From contig WTXG01000066.1 of NCBI GenBank assembly GCA_022496185.1, positions 1-64,000 on the forward strand: DNA of 64,000 nt, read 5' to 3'. The notes under the pieces were generated by a model. It searched no databases. It was not told the DNA's origin and worked only from the letters and a program-made list of their open reading frames with translations. Below are positions 1-10,902 of this stretch, one piece after another. The translations under genes and the position numbers were made by a program. The stretch is from Multifurca ochricompacta (taxonomy: Eukaryota; Basidiomycota; Agaricomycetes; Russulales; Russulaceae). How positions within the stretch are numbered: position 1 is the first letter of the stretch; each line of letters begins with the position of its first letter.

Positions 1-2
1 AG

Positions 3-737
3 TGGCTCGAGCAATATCTTCGGTTCTGGTGCAACAGACGACAGGATGATTGGGCTGACTGGCTCACCACAGCAGAATTTGCACACAATTCCTGGCCCAA
101 TGGTACCACAAAAAGCTCTCCATTCTCCCTCATCATGGGCTGGACACCCTGAGCCACATGGACTGGGAAACCCACAAACGTCCCTTCAGCCACGCAGTGT
201 ATCGACCAATGGGAGGAGATCAGGAAATCGGCCAATGAAAACCTGCTGAAGGCGCAAAGGACCCTGGCCAAGAAGCCCTCGAAGTTTACACCTTATCGGA
301 CCAATGACCTGGTGTGGTTAGAAGGAAAGAACATTCACACGTCACATCCAATGGCCAAGTTGGCGCCCCAACGTCACGGACCCTTCAAGATAACAAGGAA
401 ACTGTCAGATGTGTCGTATGAACTCGAGCTCCCCCCTTCTTGGCGCATTCACCCAGTCTTCCATGCCAAACTATTGACACCCTACAAGGAGACACCCCTT
501 CACGGAGAGAACTTCCCAAGACCCCCACCTGATCTTATCGATGGAGAAGAAGAATGGGAAGTAGAATGCATTCTAGACTCAAAGCAACAAGGCCGAGGGC
601 GCAAGCTGCACTACCTAATCAAGTGGAAAGGATTCCCAGCCTCTGACAACTCGTGGGAACCAGCCGGCGATATCTCTGCCCCGACTCTTATCTCGGAGTT
701 CCACACCCGACACCCAGAAGCACCCAAGGACAGTTAA
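3..737 (+). pseudogene. Element A: integrase C-terminus plus chromodomain (3' end of pol)
   Basis: This is the distal pol segment of a family-1 Ty3/gypsy chromovirus that enters the window already inside the integrase. The frame starting at base 3 begins just after the catalytic Glu region and runs through the GPY/F-like module (GPFKITRKLSDVSYEL, RIHPVFHAKLL) into a chromodomain near the C-terminus (WEVECILDSK, YLIKWKGFP, NSWEP). Chromodomains of this class bind methylated histone H3 and steer integration into heterochromatin (known of the family). One in-frame stop, TGA at 150-152, falls where sister copies have Arg, so the copy is inactive. The natural stop TAA at 735-737 is followed 73 nt later by ORF3. 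Confidence 0.9.
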
Positions 738-810
738 AAGAGTGACCCCAGACCTCGACCAAACCCCAGTACATGCCCCCCAGCAGACTACTACCACTGA
801 ACATTCGATT

Positions 811-1998
811 ATGTCTTTCATCGCTGCCTCTGCCGCCGTCAATGCTTTCGCCTCCCCAATGACTATTGTAGAAAATTTCCCCTCAACTCACCCATCCACT
901 CGTCCCTCCTCCCCTATCGACTATGAAGCCGCAGGCTCGCATCAAGAACCAGTCCCCCAACCCAAACAACGATTTCACCCATTGCAAAGAGCCACACCCC
1001 AATGACCTGCTCAACGGAGAGATTGACGATGAAGCCCCTGAATTCCCTTCATCCCCAACAACCCCAACTTGTCCATGTACTTTCCTTGGAGATCACAATG
1101 GCCGATGGCTCGACGGTCATTGCAAATATATTTACTATACCAACGGAGGAATGGACGTGGCAGGGTGTATGAAGAAGGATGGGCTGGTTTATGGGGCTCC
1201 GGTTTATTTGGAGGAAAGGTATACAGGTCGGCTACATCACACGCTGACTGACAAACAGCTGGGTCATCTCGCCATGGAGGACTGTCACGCCTTCGCAATC
1301 GACGAGGTGATGAACAACATGAGACTTCCGCGCCTCAAAGCAGAAGTCATGAGGCTGCGGAAGAGCATCACCTTGCGGAGAACGTTGAGCCAGCAGTACA
1401 AAGAACATGCGAAGATAATGGCAAGATTGACGAACAGGATGTTCCAGTTGGAGCAGGAAATTGTGGAAATCAGAAAGAGGTTGAAAAAGGAAGATACGTA
1501 CCAAACGATAGCAGAAAGGTACGCCAACACCTATGCACGACCCTCCCCCCTCGAACCCTGGGTGCCGCCCCAACGCTGCTGCTGAGCTGGCTCGAGATGC
1601 CACGACTACATGAGAATCCACATGGGGAGACTTGCTGGCGCTGCGATAGTAAGTACCACATCAGTTGGAACTGCCCCCTCAATTGCAAGTGGTGTCGACA
1701 CTGCTGAAGCAACCTCCATTGGAGTCAACATTGCATCTTCCGATGCGTAGGAGTGGCCCCAACGATCACTAACCCTTTGAGTTGGTGCGGCAAGTGCCTT
1801 TGGCACAATGCCGGGCATCGAGAGCTCGACTGCCCCGTCCACGATCTGTGCTGTGCGTGTGGTCAGCGTGGCCCATATGGATTCCTTCGCACCCATGCAT
1901 GTCCACAGGAGTTGGAGACATATCAGATGGATGATCGTAATGTAGCTGACGACTACTTGGAGCTGGTGCAGGATGATGACGGTACGAGTCGTTTCTAG
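811..1998 (+). pseudogene. Element A: third ORF (ORF3), decayed copy with Cys/His array
   Basis: This is the copy-A version of the extra ORF lying between pol and the 3' LTR. The start ATG at 811 (MSFIAA...) matches the start in copies B and C. At least three frameshifts (near 926, near 1070 and near 1545) and one in-frame TGA in the zinc array break it. The order of parts is conserved: a Pro/Asn-rich N-terminus, a block YTNGGMDVAGCMKKDG, a long helical heptad-like region around 1330-1500, and C-terminal Cys/His modules (CWRCDSKYHISWNC onward). It ends TSRF-TAG 31 bp before the LTR. I do not recognise the protein. A nucleic-acid-binding, accessory Gag-like role is an inference from the zinc knuckles. 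Confidence 0.75.
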
Positions 1999-2015
1999 CC
2001 AGGACTGCTAGAACC

Positions 2016-2029
2016 AGGAGAGGGGGTGA
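2016..2029 (+). promoter_or_regulatory. Polypurine tract of element A
   Basis: A purine run (aggagaggggg, then tga) abuts the TG of the 3' LTR. The same tract sits at the same place in elements B, 1 and 2. It would prime plus-strand DNA synthesis. Confidence 0.75.
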
Positions 2030-2607
2030 TGTTACGAACCCCGTCTCTTCCTGTCTTCTTTTTCCTACCCAACGACGACCCTTCCTTGCCACCCACCCTC
2101 CACTATCAGATCACGTCTCCATCATGGGATCCGTCACATGCCCTCTGTCCATCCCCATGACTCCTCCGTTTACTTATGTTTGTTCACTGTTATCTTCGCT
2201 TATCGTTTATCTTCTTATCATATGACCGGACATTTACTTAATTCCCTATCAGTAGAAGCTAGGCTTTACGCCCTCCACTTCCGGATATTTGGGCCCACTT
2301 GACTCCGTGATCCTTATCTATAGATGCTCACCTCTTTACGTATATAAGCCCTCTGTAGACTACAATGTAGAGCTCAGACTCGACTTATTGAATACATCAG
2401 TGCTTGTCTTCTGGACTTCCCTTTACTCCCTAAGACCCAGTTGTCTCAGTGCTTCTGGCACTTCCTGCTCACCATCGTCTTAGAGTACAGCCTCTTTGAC
2501 TTTGACTCATCACACTTTACTCCAAGGGATCTAATTGGTCCCTTATCTGAACCTACGTACTGCGCTGTCACACAAGTTGTGTGGAACATCCCACACCAGA
2601 CGTAACA
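2030..2607 (+). repeat. 3' LTR of element A (family LTR-1, 578 bp)
   Basis: It begins TGTTACG and ends CGTAACA. It contains a TATA motif (tatataag, about 2341-2348) and, downstream, the predicted RNA start agactcgactt. It is followed by atcaa, the element B sequence into which element A inserted; the other copy of this duplication is left of the window. It is homologous along its length to the LTRs at 6754, 18180, 36055, 10903 and 41853. Confidence 0.9.
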
Positions 2608-5447
2608 ATCAAGTACTGGATATATTAGGGGAACACGACCTGTATCTCAAACCAGCCAAATGCTCCTTCGAACAACGAAGCGTCGAGTACCTGGGAGTCA
2701 TCCTAGAAGGGGGACAAGTACGCATGGACCCCATCAAAGTACAAGGGATCCGAGAGTGGCCCATACCAACTTGCATCAAAGATGTCCGATCATTCATCGG
2801 GTTCTGTAACTTCTATCAATGCTTTGTCAAAGGGTTTTCAGGCATTGCAAGGCCATTGAACGATCTGTTGAAAAAGGATGTACCATGGCATTGGGGTACG
2901 GCACAGCAACAAGCATTTGAGCAGATTAGAGACCTCGTCGGCTCAGAACCAGTGCTCATCCAACCAGACCTGAGCCATCCCTTCAAATTAGAAGTGGATG
3001 CCTCTCACTTTGCAAATGGGGCAGTGTTATACCAGTGGGATGCCACACAGATACTTCACCCAGTGGCATATTACTCCGAAACCTTCTCCCCAGCCGAACG
3101 GAATTATGACATCTGGGACAGAGAACTCTTGGCCATAGTTAAGGTGTTACAACACTGGCGACCCTACCTGGCAGGCACTCCTCATAGGACTATCATCCAC
3201 ACTGACCATTCCAACCTCTTATACTGGAAGGAACCCCATAAAATCAGTTGACGTGTGGCACAAGAAGTCCTGGAGCTAGAAGAGTATAACTTTACCTTGA
3301 AACACATTGCTGGAAGCCAGAACACTCAAGCGGATGCGCTGTTGTGCAGGCCAGATATGCACACAGGCGAAGATGACAATAATGACATAACTGTCCTCCC
3401 TGAAGAAGTGTTTGCAAGAACCGCTGTAGTCAGCCTCCATGATATGGACCTATGGGCACAAGTCTCACAAAACATGAACCAAGAACTATGTTGCTCATGG
3501 GCCAAAGCACACAACTTAAAAGAGATCAATGGCCTTTGGTGGAAAGATGGAGACTGACTTGTTGTCACTGGTGGCAACAACATTAAGAGGGGGGTGATCC
3601 ATTTTCACCATGATCTCCCTTCTGCTGGCCACCCTGGCATTGCCAATACCTATGCCCTTGCCAAAAGAGACTATTGGTGGCCCAATATGAAGAAGGACGT
3701 TGAGAACTACGTACAGGGATGCGCAGCATGCCAAGCAAACAAAGTCAACACACACCCGAAAGTCCCACCGATGCACCCCATTTCCCCCATCTCATCAACC
3801 CCTTTCCAGACCATCGCTATGGACTTTATCGTCAAGCTACCCAAATCACAGGGCTTCGATACTATCCTCACGATCACCAACCATGATTGCTCCAAGGTGG
3901 CCCTCTTCATTCCCTGTAATGAGATGATCACAGCTGAAGGAGTGGCAGAGCTCTACCTGAACCATGTATACTGCCACTACAGACTCCCCAGGAAAATTAT
4001 AACCGACCGAGATACCCAATTCACATTGGCCTTTGCTAAAGCCCTGTGCAAAACATTAGACATTACACAGAATATCTCGATGGCTTACCACCCACAGATG
4101 GATGGGCAGTCTGAGTGTACAAACCAATGGGTAGAACAGTACCTTCAGTTTTGGTGCAATGGCCGGCAAGATGACTGGGCAAAATGGCTGTCCACTGCGG
4201 AGTTTGCCCATAACTCATGGCCCAACAGAACAACGAAGCCACCCCATTTTCCCTTATCATGGGCTGGACTCCGTGCACCACATGGACTGATAAGCCCACT
4301 AATGTCCCTTCAGTAACCCAACAGATAAGCCAATGGGAAAAGCTACAGCAATCAGCCAATGAAAACCTGGTAAAAGCACAGCAACTTCTGGCAGCACGGC
4401 TGTCATGAACTGACACCCTAGAAAACCTCCTGACCCCCCAGAAATCCCCAGACACTCCCAGAGACCTTGTAGAACCCTCAGAGACGAAAATAACCCTAGA
4501 TTAAGACCAGAGAAGGGCCGGTCCAGACCAGGGCCGGACTCCTGCCAAATTGGAGACCTGTGGGAAGAGTACTAACAGAACCCCACAATACCTAAACAGC
4601 AGTCCACAAACTGCGGACTGCAGACTGCGGACTGCGGATTTCTAAGCCCAAAAGTGGGGCTATTCTCATTGGTGGATCAGTAGGGAGTTAAAGTGAAGTT
4701 AACCTCCCCTAAAGTGGTGCACAGACCAAAGTCCCAGTTGTAATTATGTATATAAACCCTTTGGGAATAGAATGGACAGCTCCAGACTGTCCACTTGTGA
4801 TCCGGTACCTTATTGCCTAGGAGATTAGCCCCACCTTGTGGAAGGCTTCTCACCCCTTGTCCTTGAGCTGTTCGCTTTGTCTCCCTGCACTTTCACCCTC
4901 ACTCTCATCTCTTGCCCCACTTCCAAATCCCCCCCTTTGCATACAACCCACTGTCCAGGCAGTTGACAGTGAGTTGTAACAACGGCCAAGCACATTCACA
5001 CCTTATCAGACCAATGACTGGGTTTGGCTGGAGGGACGGAACATTCACACGTCACATCCCTCAGCCAAATTAGCGCCCCAACGTCATGGACCCTTCCAGA
5101 TCATAAGGAAACTGTCAGATGTATCCTATGAACGGTGGTTACCACCAAAATGGAAGATTCATCCCGTCTTCCATGCCAAGCTTCTGACCCCGTATAAGGA
5201 AACCTCCATTCACGGAGGGAACTTCCTGAGACCCCCACCTGACCTTATCGACGGAGAAGAGGAGTGGGAAGTGGAATGCATTCTAGACTCAAAGCGACAA
5301 GGCCGAGGGCACAAGCTGTACTACCTAGTTAAGTGGAAAGGATTCCCAGTCTCTGACAATTTGTGGGAACCAGCCAGAGATATCTTTGCCCCAGTCCTTA
5401 TCGCAGAGTTCCATACCCAACACCCAGAAGTGCCCAGGAGCAGTTAA
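2608..5447 (+). pseudogene. Element B: pol from late RT through RNase H, integrase and chromodomain
   Basis: This is the remainder of a second family-1 pol; its 5' part lies left of element A. Order: RT thumb (VLDILGEHDLYLKPAKCSFEQ), RNase H (EVDASHFANGAVLY; TDHSNLLYW), integrase HHCC zinc domain (HHDLPSAGHPG ... CAACQANK), DDE core (AMDFIVKL; ITDRDTQF; DGQSECTNQW), GPY-like module and chromodomain. In-frame TGA codons at 3249 and 3555, a frame change near 4245, and a solo LTR-2 at 4401-4981 inactivate it. The stop TAA at 5445-5447 precedes ORF3 by 75 nt. At an expected Gln-Arg pair (family SQR) the sequence reads SxR with a TGA, consistent with point decay. Confidence 0.9.
4401..4981 (+). 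mobile_element. Solo LTR, family LTR-2, TSD acggc
   Basis: An LTR-like unit (TGTCATGAAC to GAGTTGTAACA, 581 bp) interrupts the element B integrase and is flanked by the exact 5-bp duplication acggc (4396-4400 and 4982-4986). It contains a TATA-like tatataaac and a cluster of short ctgcggact repeats around 4610-4640. An inverted relative lies at 41152-41726. No internal region of this family is in the window, so autonomous copies must be elsewhere. Confidence 0.92.
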
Positions 5448-5522
5448 AAGAGCAACCCCAAACCCCATCGAAGTCCCCAGTACATGCTCTCTCAGCAATG
5501 TTCTAACACTATTCAATCCATC

Positions 5523-6632
5523 ATGTCTTTTGTTGCCGCCAATGCTGCCATTGATGCTTTCACTTCCTCCATCATAGTTGTCAAGAATTTCCCATCCGCT
5601 CATCCTTCCACATGTCCCTCTTCCCCTATTGATTACAAAGCTGCTGAAGCACGAGTCAAAAACCAATCCCCCAACCCCAATGACAACTTTGACCACTGCA
5701 AAGAGCCTCACCCAAATGACCTGTTGGGAATGGAGTTGGATGACGAAGTCCCCGAGTTCCTGTTCTTCACCAACAACCCAAACTCATCCATGTACTTCCC
5801 TCTTGAAATTACGATGGCCGATGGAGAAGTCGCAATAGCTAAGTACATCTTTTATACCAATGGAGGGATGGACGTGGCTGGATGCATGAAGAAGAATGGC
5901 CCAGTTTATGGAGCCCCAGTCTATTTGGAGGAGAGGTACACGGGGCATCTCCATCACACCATGAGTGATGAGCAGCTCGGACATCTAGCTGCTGACGACT
6001 CCCAGGCCTTCGCCATAGATGAAGTGTTGAACGACATGCGCCTACTGTGTCTCAAGGCCAAAGTGATGAGACTGCAGAAGAACCTAATGTTGCGCACAAC
6101 GCTCAACAAGCAATATAAAGAACATGTGAAGATGATGACACGGCTAACTAGTGGGATGTTCCAGGTGGAACAGGAATTGGTAGAGATTAGGAAGAGGTTG
6201 GAAAAAGGGGATGTGTACCAGACCATCGCTGAAAGGTACACCAACACATATGCACGACCCCTCCCCCCACGATCATTGGGAGCCGCTCCAATGCTGCTGC
6301 TGAACCGATTTGAAATGCTGCGGATGCATGAGAACCCTCATGGAGAGACATGTTGGCGGTGTGACAGCAAGTACCACATCAGTTGGAACTGTCCCCTCAA
6401 CCACAAATGGTGCTGTCATTGCCACAGCAACCTGCATTGGAGCTGGTTTTGCATTTTCCGTCGCATTGGCATCGCTCCAACGATCATCAATCCCTCTGGG
6501 TGGTGTGGCAAATGTCTTTGCCACAACTCGGGGCATCGCAAGCTGGACTGCCCCATCCATGACCTCTGTTACTCATGTGGACAGTGCGGCCCTTATGGGT
6601 TTCTCCGCACCCATAGATGCCCCCAGGATTAA
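5523..6632 (+). CDS. Element B: ORF3, the most intact copy of an unrecognised zinc-knuckle protein
   Basis: This is the best-preserved copy of the post-pol ORF. ATG 5523 (MSFVAANAAIDAF) is preferred over the in-frame upstream ATG at 5484 because the MSF start is shared with copies A and C. Residues about 1-90 are Pro/Asn/Asp-rich; about 95-150 hold the conserved block MYFPLEITMADG and FYTNGGMDVAGCMKK; about 170-250 are strongly helical (VMRLQKNLML, QVEQELVEIRKRLEK). The C-terminus carries CWRCDSKYHISWNC and CCHCHSNLHWSWFC, both exact C-X2-C-X4-H-X4-C knuckles, then two further Cys/His clusters. The frame stops at TAA 6630-6632, but copy C has Ser there, so the ancestral ORF likely ran to TAG 6720-6722 (399 aa) with an acidic tail (LVQDDDGTSRF). 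No signal peptide or membrane segment is visible. Function is unknown. Confidence 0.8.
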   Translation: MSFVAANAAIDAFTSSIIVVKNFPSAHPSTCPSSPIDYKAAEARVKNQSPNPNDNFDHCKEPHPNDLLGMELDDEVPEFLFFTNNPNSSMYFPLEITMADGEVAIAKYIFYTNGGMDVAGCMKKNGPVYGAPVYLEERYTGHLHHTMSDEQLGHLAADDSQAFAIDEVLNDMRLLCLKAKVMRLQKNLMLRTTLNKQYKEHVKMMTRLTSGMFQVEQELVEIRKRLEKGDVYQTIAERYTNTYARPLPPRSLGAAPMLLLNRFEMLRMHENPHGETCWRCDSKYHISWNCPLNHKWCCHCHSNLHWSWFCIFRRIGIAPTIINPSGWCGKCLCHNSGHRKLDCPIHDLCYSCGQCGPYGFLRTHRCPQD

Positions 6633-6740
6633 GACAAAGAAAACTATACCCTGGATGATCATAATGTAGCTGATGACTATCTGGACCTGGTGCAGGATGA
6701 TGATGGTACAAGTCGTTTCTAGCCGGGTCAGCTAGAACCA

Positions 6741-6753
6741 GAAGAGGGGGTGA
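6741..6753 (+). promoter_or_regulatory. Polypurine tract of element B
   Basis: The tract gaagaggggg followed by tga lies directly against the 3' LTR. It is equivalent to the tracts of elements A, 1 and 2. Confidence 0.75.
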
Positions 6754-7344
6754 TGTTACGACCCTTGCCTAGCAACCCACTCTTTTTCACCATTCCCAAT
6801 GACGACCCTTCCCTTCCACTGACTCTCCACTTCCTGATCATGTCCCCATCCTGGGATCCTTCACATGCCCTGCTGCCTTCCCCGTGACTGTTGCTTGTAC
6901 ATATTGACCCATTGTTTACATCTGTCTATGTTTTCTGTTATCTCTTATCTCCTTATCTCTAAGACTGGACACTTACTTAATTCCCTATCAGAAGCCAGGC
7001 TTTACACCCTCCACTTTCGTATATTTGGGCCCACTTGACTCTGTGATATCTTATCTTTAGACGCTCATTCGATTACATATATAAGTCCGCTGTAACTACA
7101 TTGTAGACCTCAGACTCAACTTATTGAATACATCGGTGCTTGTCTTCTGGACTTCCCTTTGAAAGCCTTGACTCGATCATCTCATGGTACTTCTGGTACT
7201 TCCTGCTCAACATTGTCTTAGAGTACAGCCTCTTTGACTTTGACTCTCCTGTACAAACTCCAAGAAGCCTTATTGGTTTCTTACCTGATAACGAACGAAT
7301 GCTGTCACACAAGTTGTGTGGAATGTCCCACACCAGACGTAACA
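6754..7344 (+). repeat. 3' LTR of element B (family LTR-1, 591 bp)
   Basis: TGTTACG ... CGTAACA. A TATA motif (tatataag, about 7079) is followed about 30 nt later by cagactcaactt, a CpG-mutated version of the RNA start/self-priming motif. The flanking ctgat begins unrelated antisense gag DNA. The matching 5' duplication would be left of the window. Confidence 0.9.
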
Positions 7345-8324
7345 CTGATGGTGAGATAAGCCATATTCTCCTGTTGTGCTGCAAGTCCCCATTCCTGCAA
7401 AGTTGTTGGTCAATGATGAAGGACACAGTTCTTTGCTAAATCTCCTTGAAGTCCAGATGCAAAAAGGCATAGGGTACTGGTGTCATTTGGGTGGACCTTG
7501 GAATGAGTGACTAAGGATGCAAAATTTGTCAAATATTCATCAATTCTTCCACCAGTCATCTGTAATTTCCTTAGGTCATTGTAAGCTCATTCTTTGATGC
7601 CAAAGTCAAAGTATGATGCTTTAAATTTTTCTTCAGTATATTCCCAGGGTGTTGGTTGCGTGATTTTCATTTTTCCAGTTGCAATTGCTCAGAGGTCATT
7701 AATCATACCAAGTTGAAAGGTTTGCACTAGTGGTCCTTCCATTTGCTGTATAAAGAAGTGCAATTTCTTCAATGGGTTGCATGCGATTTCAGCTTGATCA
7801 TTTATACTCATATACTGGTGAAATACAGAAAGGAAGTGTTCAGATTGGGTTCTGTCACCTTTAAAATGGACTGCTATTGTTCCTTCCAAGCATCTATCAT
7901 TTTGTCCTGGACTTGGGACTGAATTAGTCATTGTTGTCTGTGTGTCACCACTGTCTAGGGAGGAATTGATGAGTAGTTGTATGTTGATGGGTATTTCAGG
8001 GACACAAGGGAGGTTGAAAGAGGCTCAGGCTAAATGAATAGCCTGATATGAGTTGACTGAGGCAAAGAAGGCAAGCTCAAACCAGAGGCCATTGTATCAT
8101 TCAATAGGGATAAGTCTTTGTCCTGTTGTGGTGAAATAGCCAGTCCAAGGGACATTAGCAGTTAGGGAGAAAATGTCAATCCAGTGGGTGTTCAATCATT
8201 CCAGCAGAGGGATATCATCAATTGGTCTGGGGGTCAGTGGGAATGGGAGGGTCATATGTATGTTTGTTACAGGGGTAATGGGAGCAGCAGGGGTGGCAGG
8301 AGCAGGGTTCATAGGTGCAGACAT
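7345..8324 (-). pseudogene. Antisense gag relic of a different Ty3/gypsy lineage
   Basis: On the minus strand an ATG at 8324 opens an Ala/Pro/Thr-rich start (MSAPMNPAPATPAAP) and leads, through several stops, to a clear capsid-like Gag core: FKGDRTQSEHFLSVFHQYM, LHFFIQQMEGPLVQTFQL, and the typical segment NDLRKLQMTGGRIDEYLTNF. It is cut off at 7345 by the insertion of element B. The protein differs from both family-1 and family-3 Gag seen here, so this is another lineage. The 8325-8565 stretch upstream is leader-like and holds no other feature I can support. Confidence 0.75.
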
Positions 8325-8565
8325 GGTTTCTGTTCAAAAGTTTCTGGTTTAGTCTTGAGCTTATGTTATGTTCGAAGCTTGGTTTGTTGACTTAAAGTCT
8401 AATTGTTCAGGGAGTGAGGCAGTTACTTAGTGTGCAGCTCAAGTAAAGAGAGAAGATTCTGGGTCACAGAGCTACATAGAACACAGAAGCTCAAGACTAA
8501 GGAATACAGCTTGAGCTCATGGGAACTTTAATAGATATAAAGAAGTATAATGTCACCATGCTAAG

Positions 8566-9142
8566 TGTTACATCTGGTGTGGGACATTCCACACAACTTG
8601 TGTGACAGTGTTCATTTGTGATCAGGTAAGAGGTCAATAAGACCCCTTGGAGTTTTATGAGGACAAGTCAAAGTCAGAGGGGCTGTACCCTAAGACAATG
8701 TTAAGCAGAGAAGAGCCAGAAGCTCTGAGATGACTAGCACTGAGGTTCAAGGGACTTGTCCAGAAGACAAACACCAATGTATTCAATAAGTCAAGTCTGG
8801 AGTCTACAGTGTAGATACAGCAGGCTTATATATGTAATCAGATGGGCGCCTACAAGATAAGAGTCATGGAGTCAAGTGGGCCTGAATATATGAAAGCAGA
8901 GGGTGTAAAGCCTGGCTTCTGATAGGGAATTAAGTAAGTGTCCAGTCGTAAAGATAAGAGATAAGAAGGCAGTCATAGGTGAAGTGAAATCAATAAGCAC
9001 AAAGGTGATCACAGGGAAGGGAGCAAGGCACATGATGGATCCCAGGAAGGAGATGTAATCATAAAATGTAGTGTAGGTGGAAGAGTGGGATTGGCATTGG
9101 GGAGAGTGAAGAAAAGAGGGTTGCTTGGTAAGGGTCGTAACA
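8566..9142 (-). mobile_element. Solo LTR, family LTR-1, minus orientation, TSD ctaag
   Basis: A complete 577-bp LTR-1 in inverse orientation (on + it reads TGTTACATC ... GTCGTAACA) is flanked on both sides by ctaag (8561-8565 and 9143-9147). No internal sequence remains, so it arose by LTR-LTR recombination. Confidence 0.93.
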
Positions 9143-9239
9143 CTAAGGGTGCTGTTAAGGTTTGAGGCTAGTAACAGTAAATGAGGAGAAAAAGTCATAC
9201 ATTGTGGTATCGTACATTTCTAGCTGTATAGTATAGGGA

Positions 9240-9401
9240 AAGGTATCTTATCAGATGTTGTAACAGTGAAGGCATTTTAGCAGGACAATGACCCAAAACA
9301 CAATTCCAAGAAGGCAAACCAGTGGTTTAAAGACAAGAATATTGAAGCCTGGTATGGACAGCCCAATCCCTTGAAATATTAGCCCCATTGGACACCTCTG
9401 G
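9240..9401 (+). pseudogene. Tc1/mariner-like transposase, DDE segment, left piece
   Basis: About 9281-9401 encodes the second catalytic block of a Tc1-type transposase (QDNDPKHNSKKANQWF, then SPIGHLW in another frame). The reading continues without loss across the 35-kb insertion: the codons for LW are completed by tctgg, and VDLKK follows at 44392. An in-frame TAG precedes QDND, and the N-terminal half and left inverted repeat are not found. Bases 9148-9239 are unassigned. Confidence 0.8.
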
Positions 9402-9529
9402 TGTTATGACTAGAACCCAGTAATCCTCTTTTCTTCACCCTTCCTAACGAGGACCCCACTCACCCACCCACATTACACTTCATCATTACATCTCCCTCCT
9501 GGGACCCCTCACATGCTTTGCTCCCATCC

Positions 9530-10761
9530 TGTTACAAACCCCACCAAGTACACCTATTTTCTTCACCCTCCCTAACAAGAACCCAGCTCTTCCACCTACA
9601 CTACACTTTCTGATCATGTGTGACGGTTTGCGATGTTTTTGTGACACAGGTTGTGACGAGAACGTGACATTTTTCGAGTCACGCGCATGCGCGCATTCGG
9701 TTTCGAGTTTCTAATTTCTGCCCTCAAGTCATGTGACAAGGGACTGACATTACTTATCATTTGCTTGTTTAAGTGCACATCACGCTTGTGCTACAGAGGG
9801 TGCAACCCCTCTTATTACTTCTCATCTCAGCTCAGGGCATAACCCCTGGAGCATATGGTTACTTGGATACATGTTGGAACCTTCTAGTTAGCTTACATTT
9901 ACTGATTGTGCCTCACTCAAGATGTACTTAAGCTACTAGATTTACTGAGACAGACCTTAAGTCTGTTCTCTTGTATCTAATACAGGTGTATTTGACTTCA
10001 CAGATATCTACTTGAACTCCCTAAGTGGCAGCTTAAGGAGCCTTCCTCCTCAGAAACTCTGCAGGGCTGATTGCTGCTGCTCCCAACTTTGTTCCCTGCA
10101 CGCGCCCCCTCCTTATCGTTGTGGGCACTTGAAATCTTGAACTGGACTAGGCCTTCTTAGTTGGACCTTGAATCTTGAGTGCGCTGCATACCTCGAGAGC
10201 CTTTGGACATCAAAAACGCGACTAGACACAGTCGACACCTGGCTGTGACATCACGTCTCTGTCCTGGGATCCGTCTTGTGCCCTACTCCCGTCCCCGTGA
10301 CTCGCTTTGGACTTGTTGACTTGTTGTTTGCCTATGTGTGGTCCCTTATCTTGTTATCTTGTTATCTCTTTATCTTTATGACCGGACACTTACTTAATAC
10401 CCTATCAGAAGCCAGGCTTTACGCCCTCCGCTTTCGTATATTCGGGCCCACTTGACTCTGTTTTCTTATCTCATAGATGCCCACTCAGTTATGTATATAA
10501 GTCCACTGTAGCTACACTGTAGACCTCAGACTCGACTTATTGAATACATTGGTGCTTGTCTTCTGGACTTCCCCTTGCAAACCTCTGACTTGTTTGTCTC
10601 AGTGCTTTCAGCACTTTCTGCTTAACATTGTCATCAGGGAACAGCCCCTGTGACTTTGACTCGTCATCCTTAACTCCAAGAAGTCCTATTGGTTTCTTAT
10701 CTAAGTACATGAACGAAGCTGTCGCACAAGTCGTGCGGAACGTCCTGCACCGGATGTAACA
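9530..10761 (+). mobile_element. Solo LTR-1 inside another LTR-1 (net 595 bp), TSD catcc
   Basis: TGTTACAAACC ... ATGTAACA is flanked by catcc at 9525-9529 and 10762-10766. It is interrupted by an LTR-3 at 9619-10250. It carries a TATA motif near 10494 and the intact RNA start motif agactcgactt near 10528. Confidence 0.92.
9619..10250 (+). mobile_element. Solo LTR, family LTR-3 (632 bp), TSD tcatg/tcacg
   Basis: TGTGACGG ... GGCTGTGACA sits in the solo LTR-1. The target duplication is tcatg on the left and tcacg on the right, one CpG transition apart. It shares the core cttaagtctgttctcttgt (about 9957) with the LTRs of element 3 although the rest has diverged. Confidence 0.88.
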
Positions 10762-10902
10762 CATCCCCATGACTGTTGATTGGACTTGTTTACATGCTGT
10801 TTACTTATGATTGTCTTCTTATCTCCTTATCTTTATGACTGGACACTTACTTAATTCCCTATCAGAAGCCAGGCTTTATGCCCTCTGCTTTTGTATATTC
10901 AG

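Noticed and set aside
1..7344. ORF3 as an env gene acquired by an errantivirus-like element
   Set aside because: No signal peptide, transmembrane segment or furin-type site is visible, and zinc knuckles at the C-terminus speak against an envelope protein.
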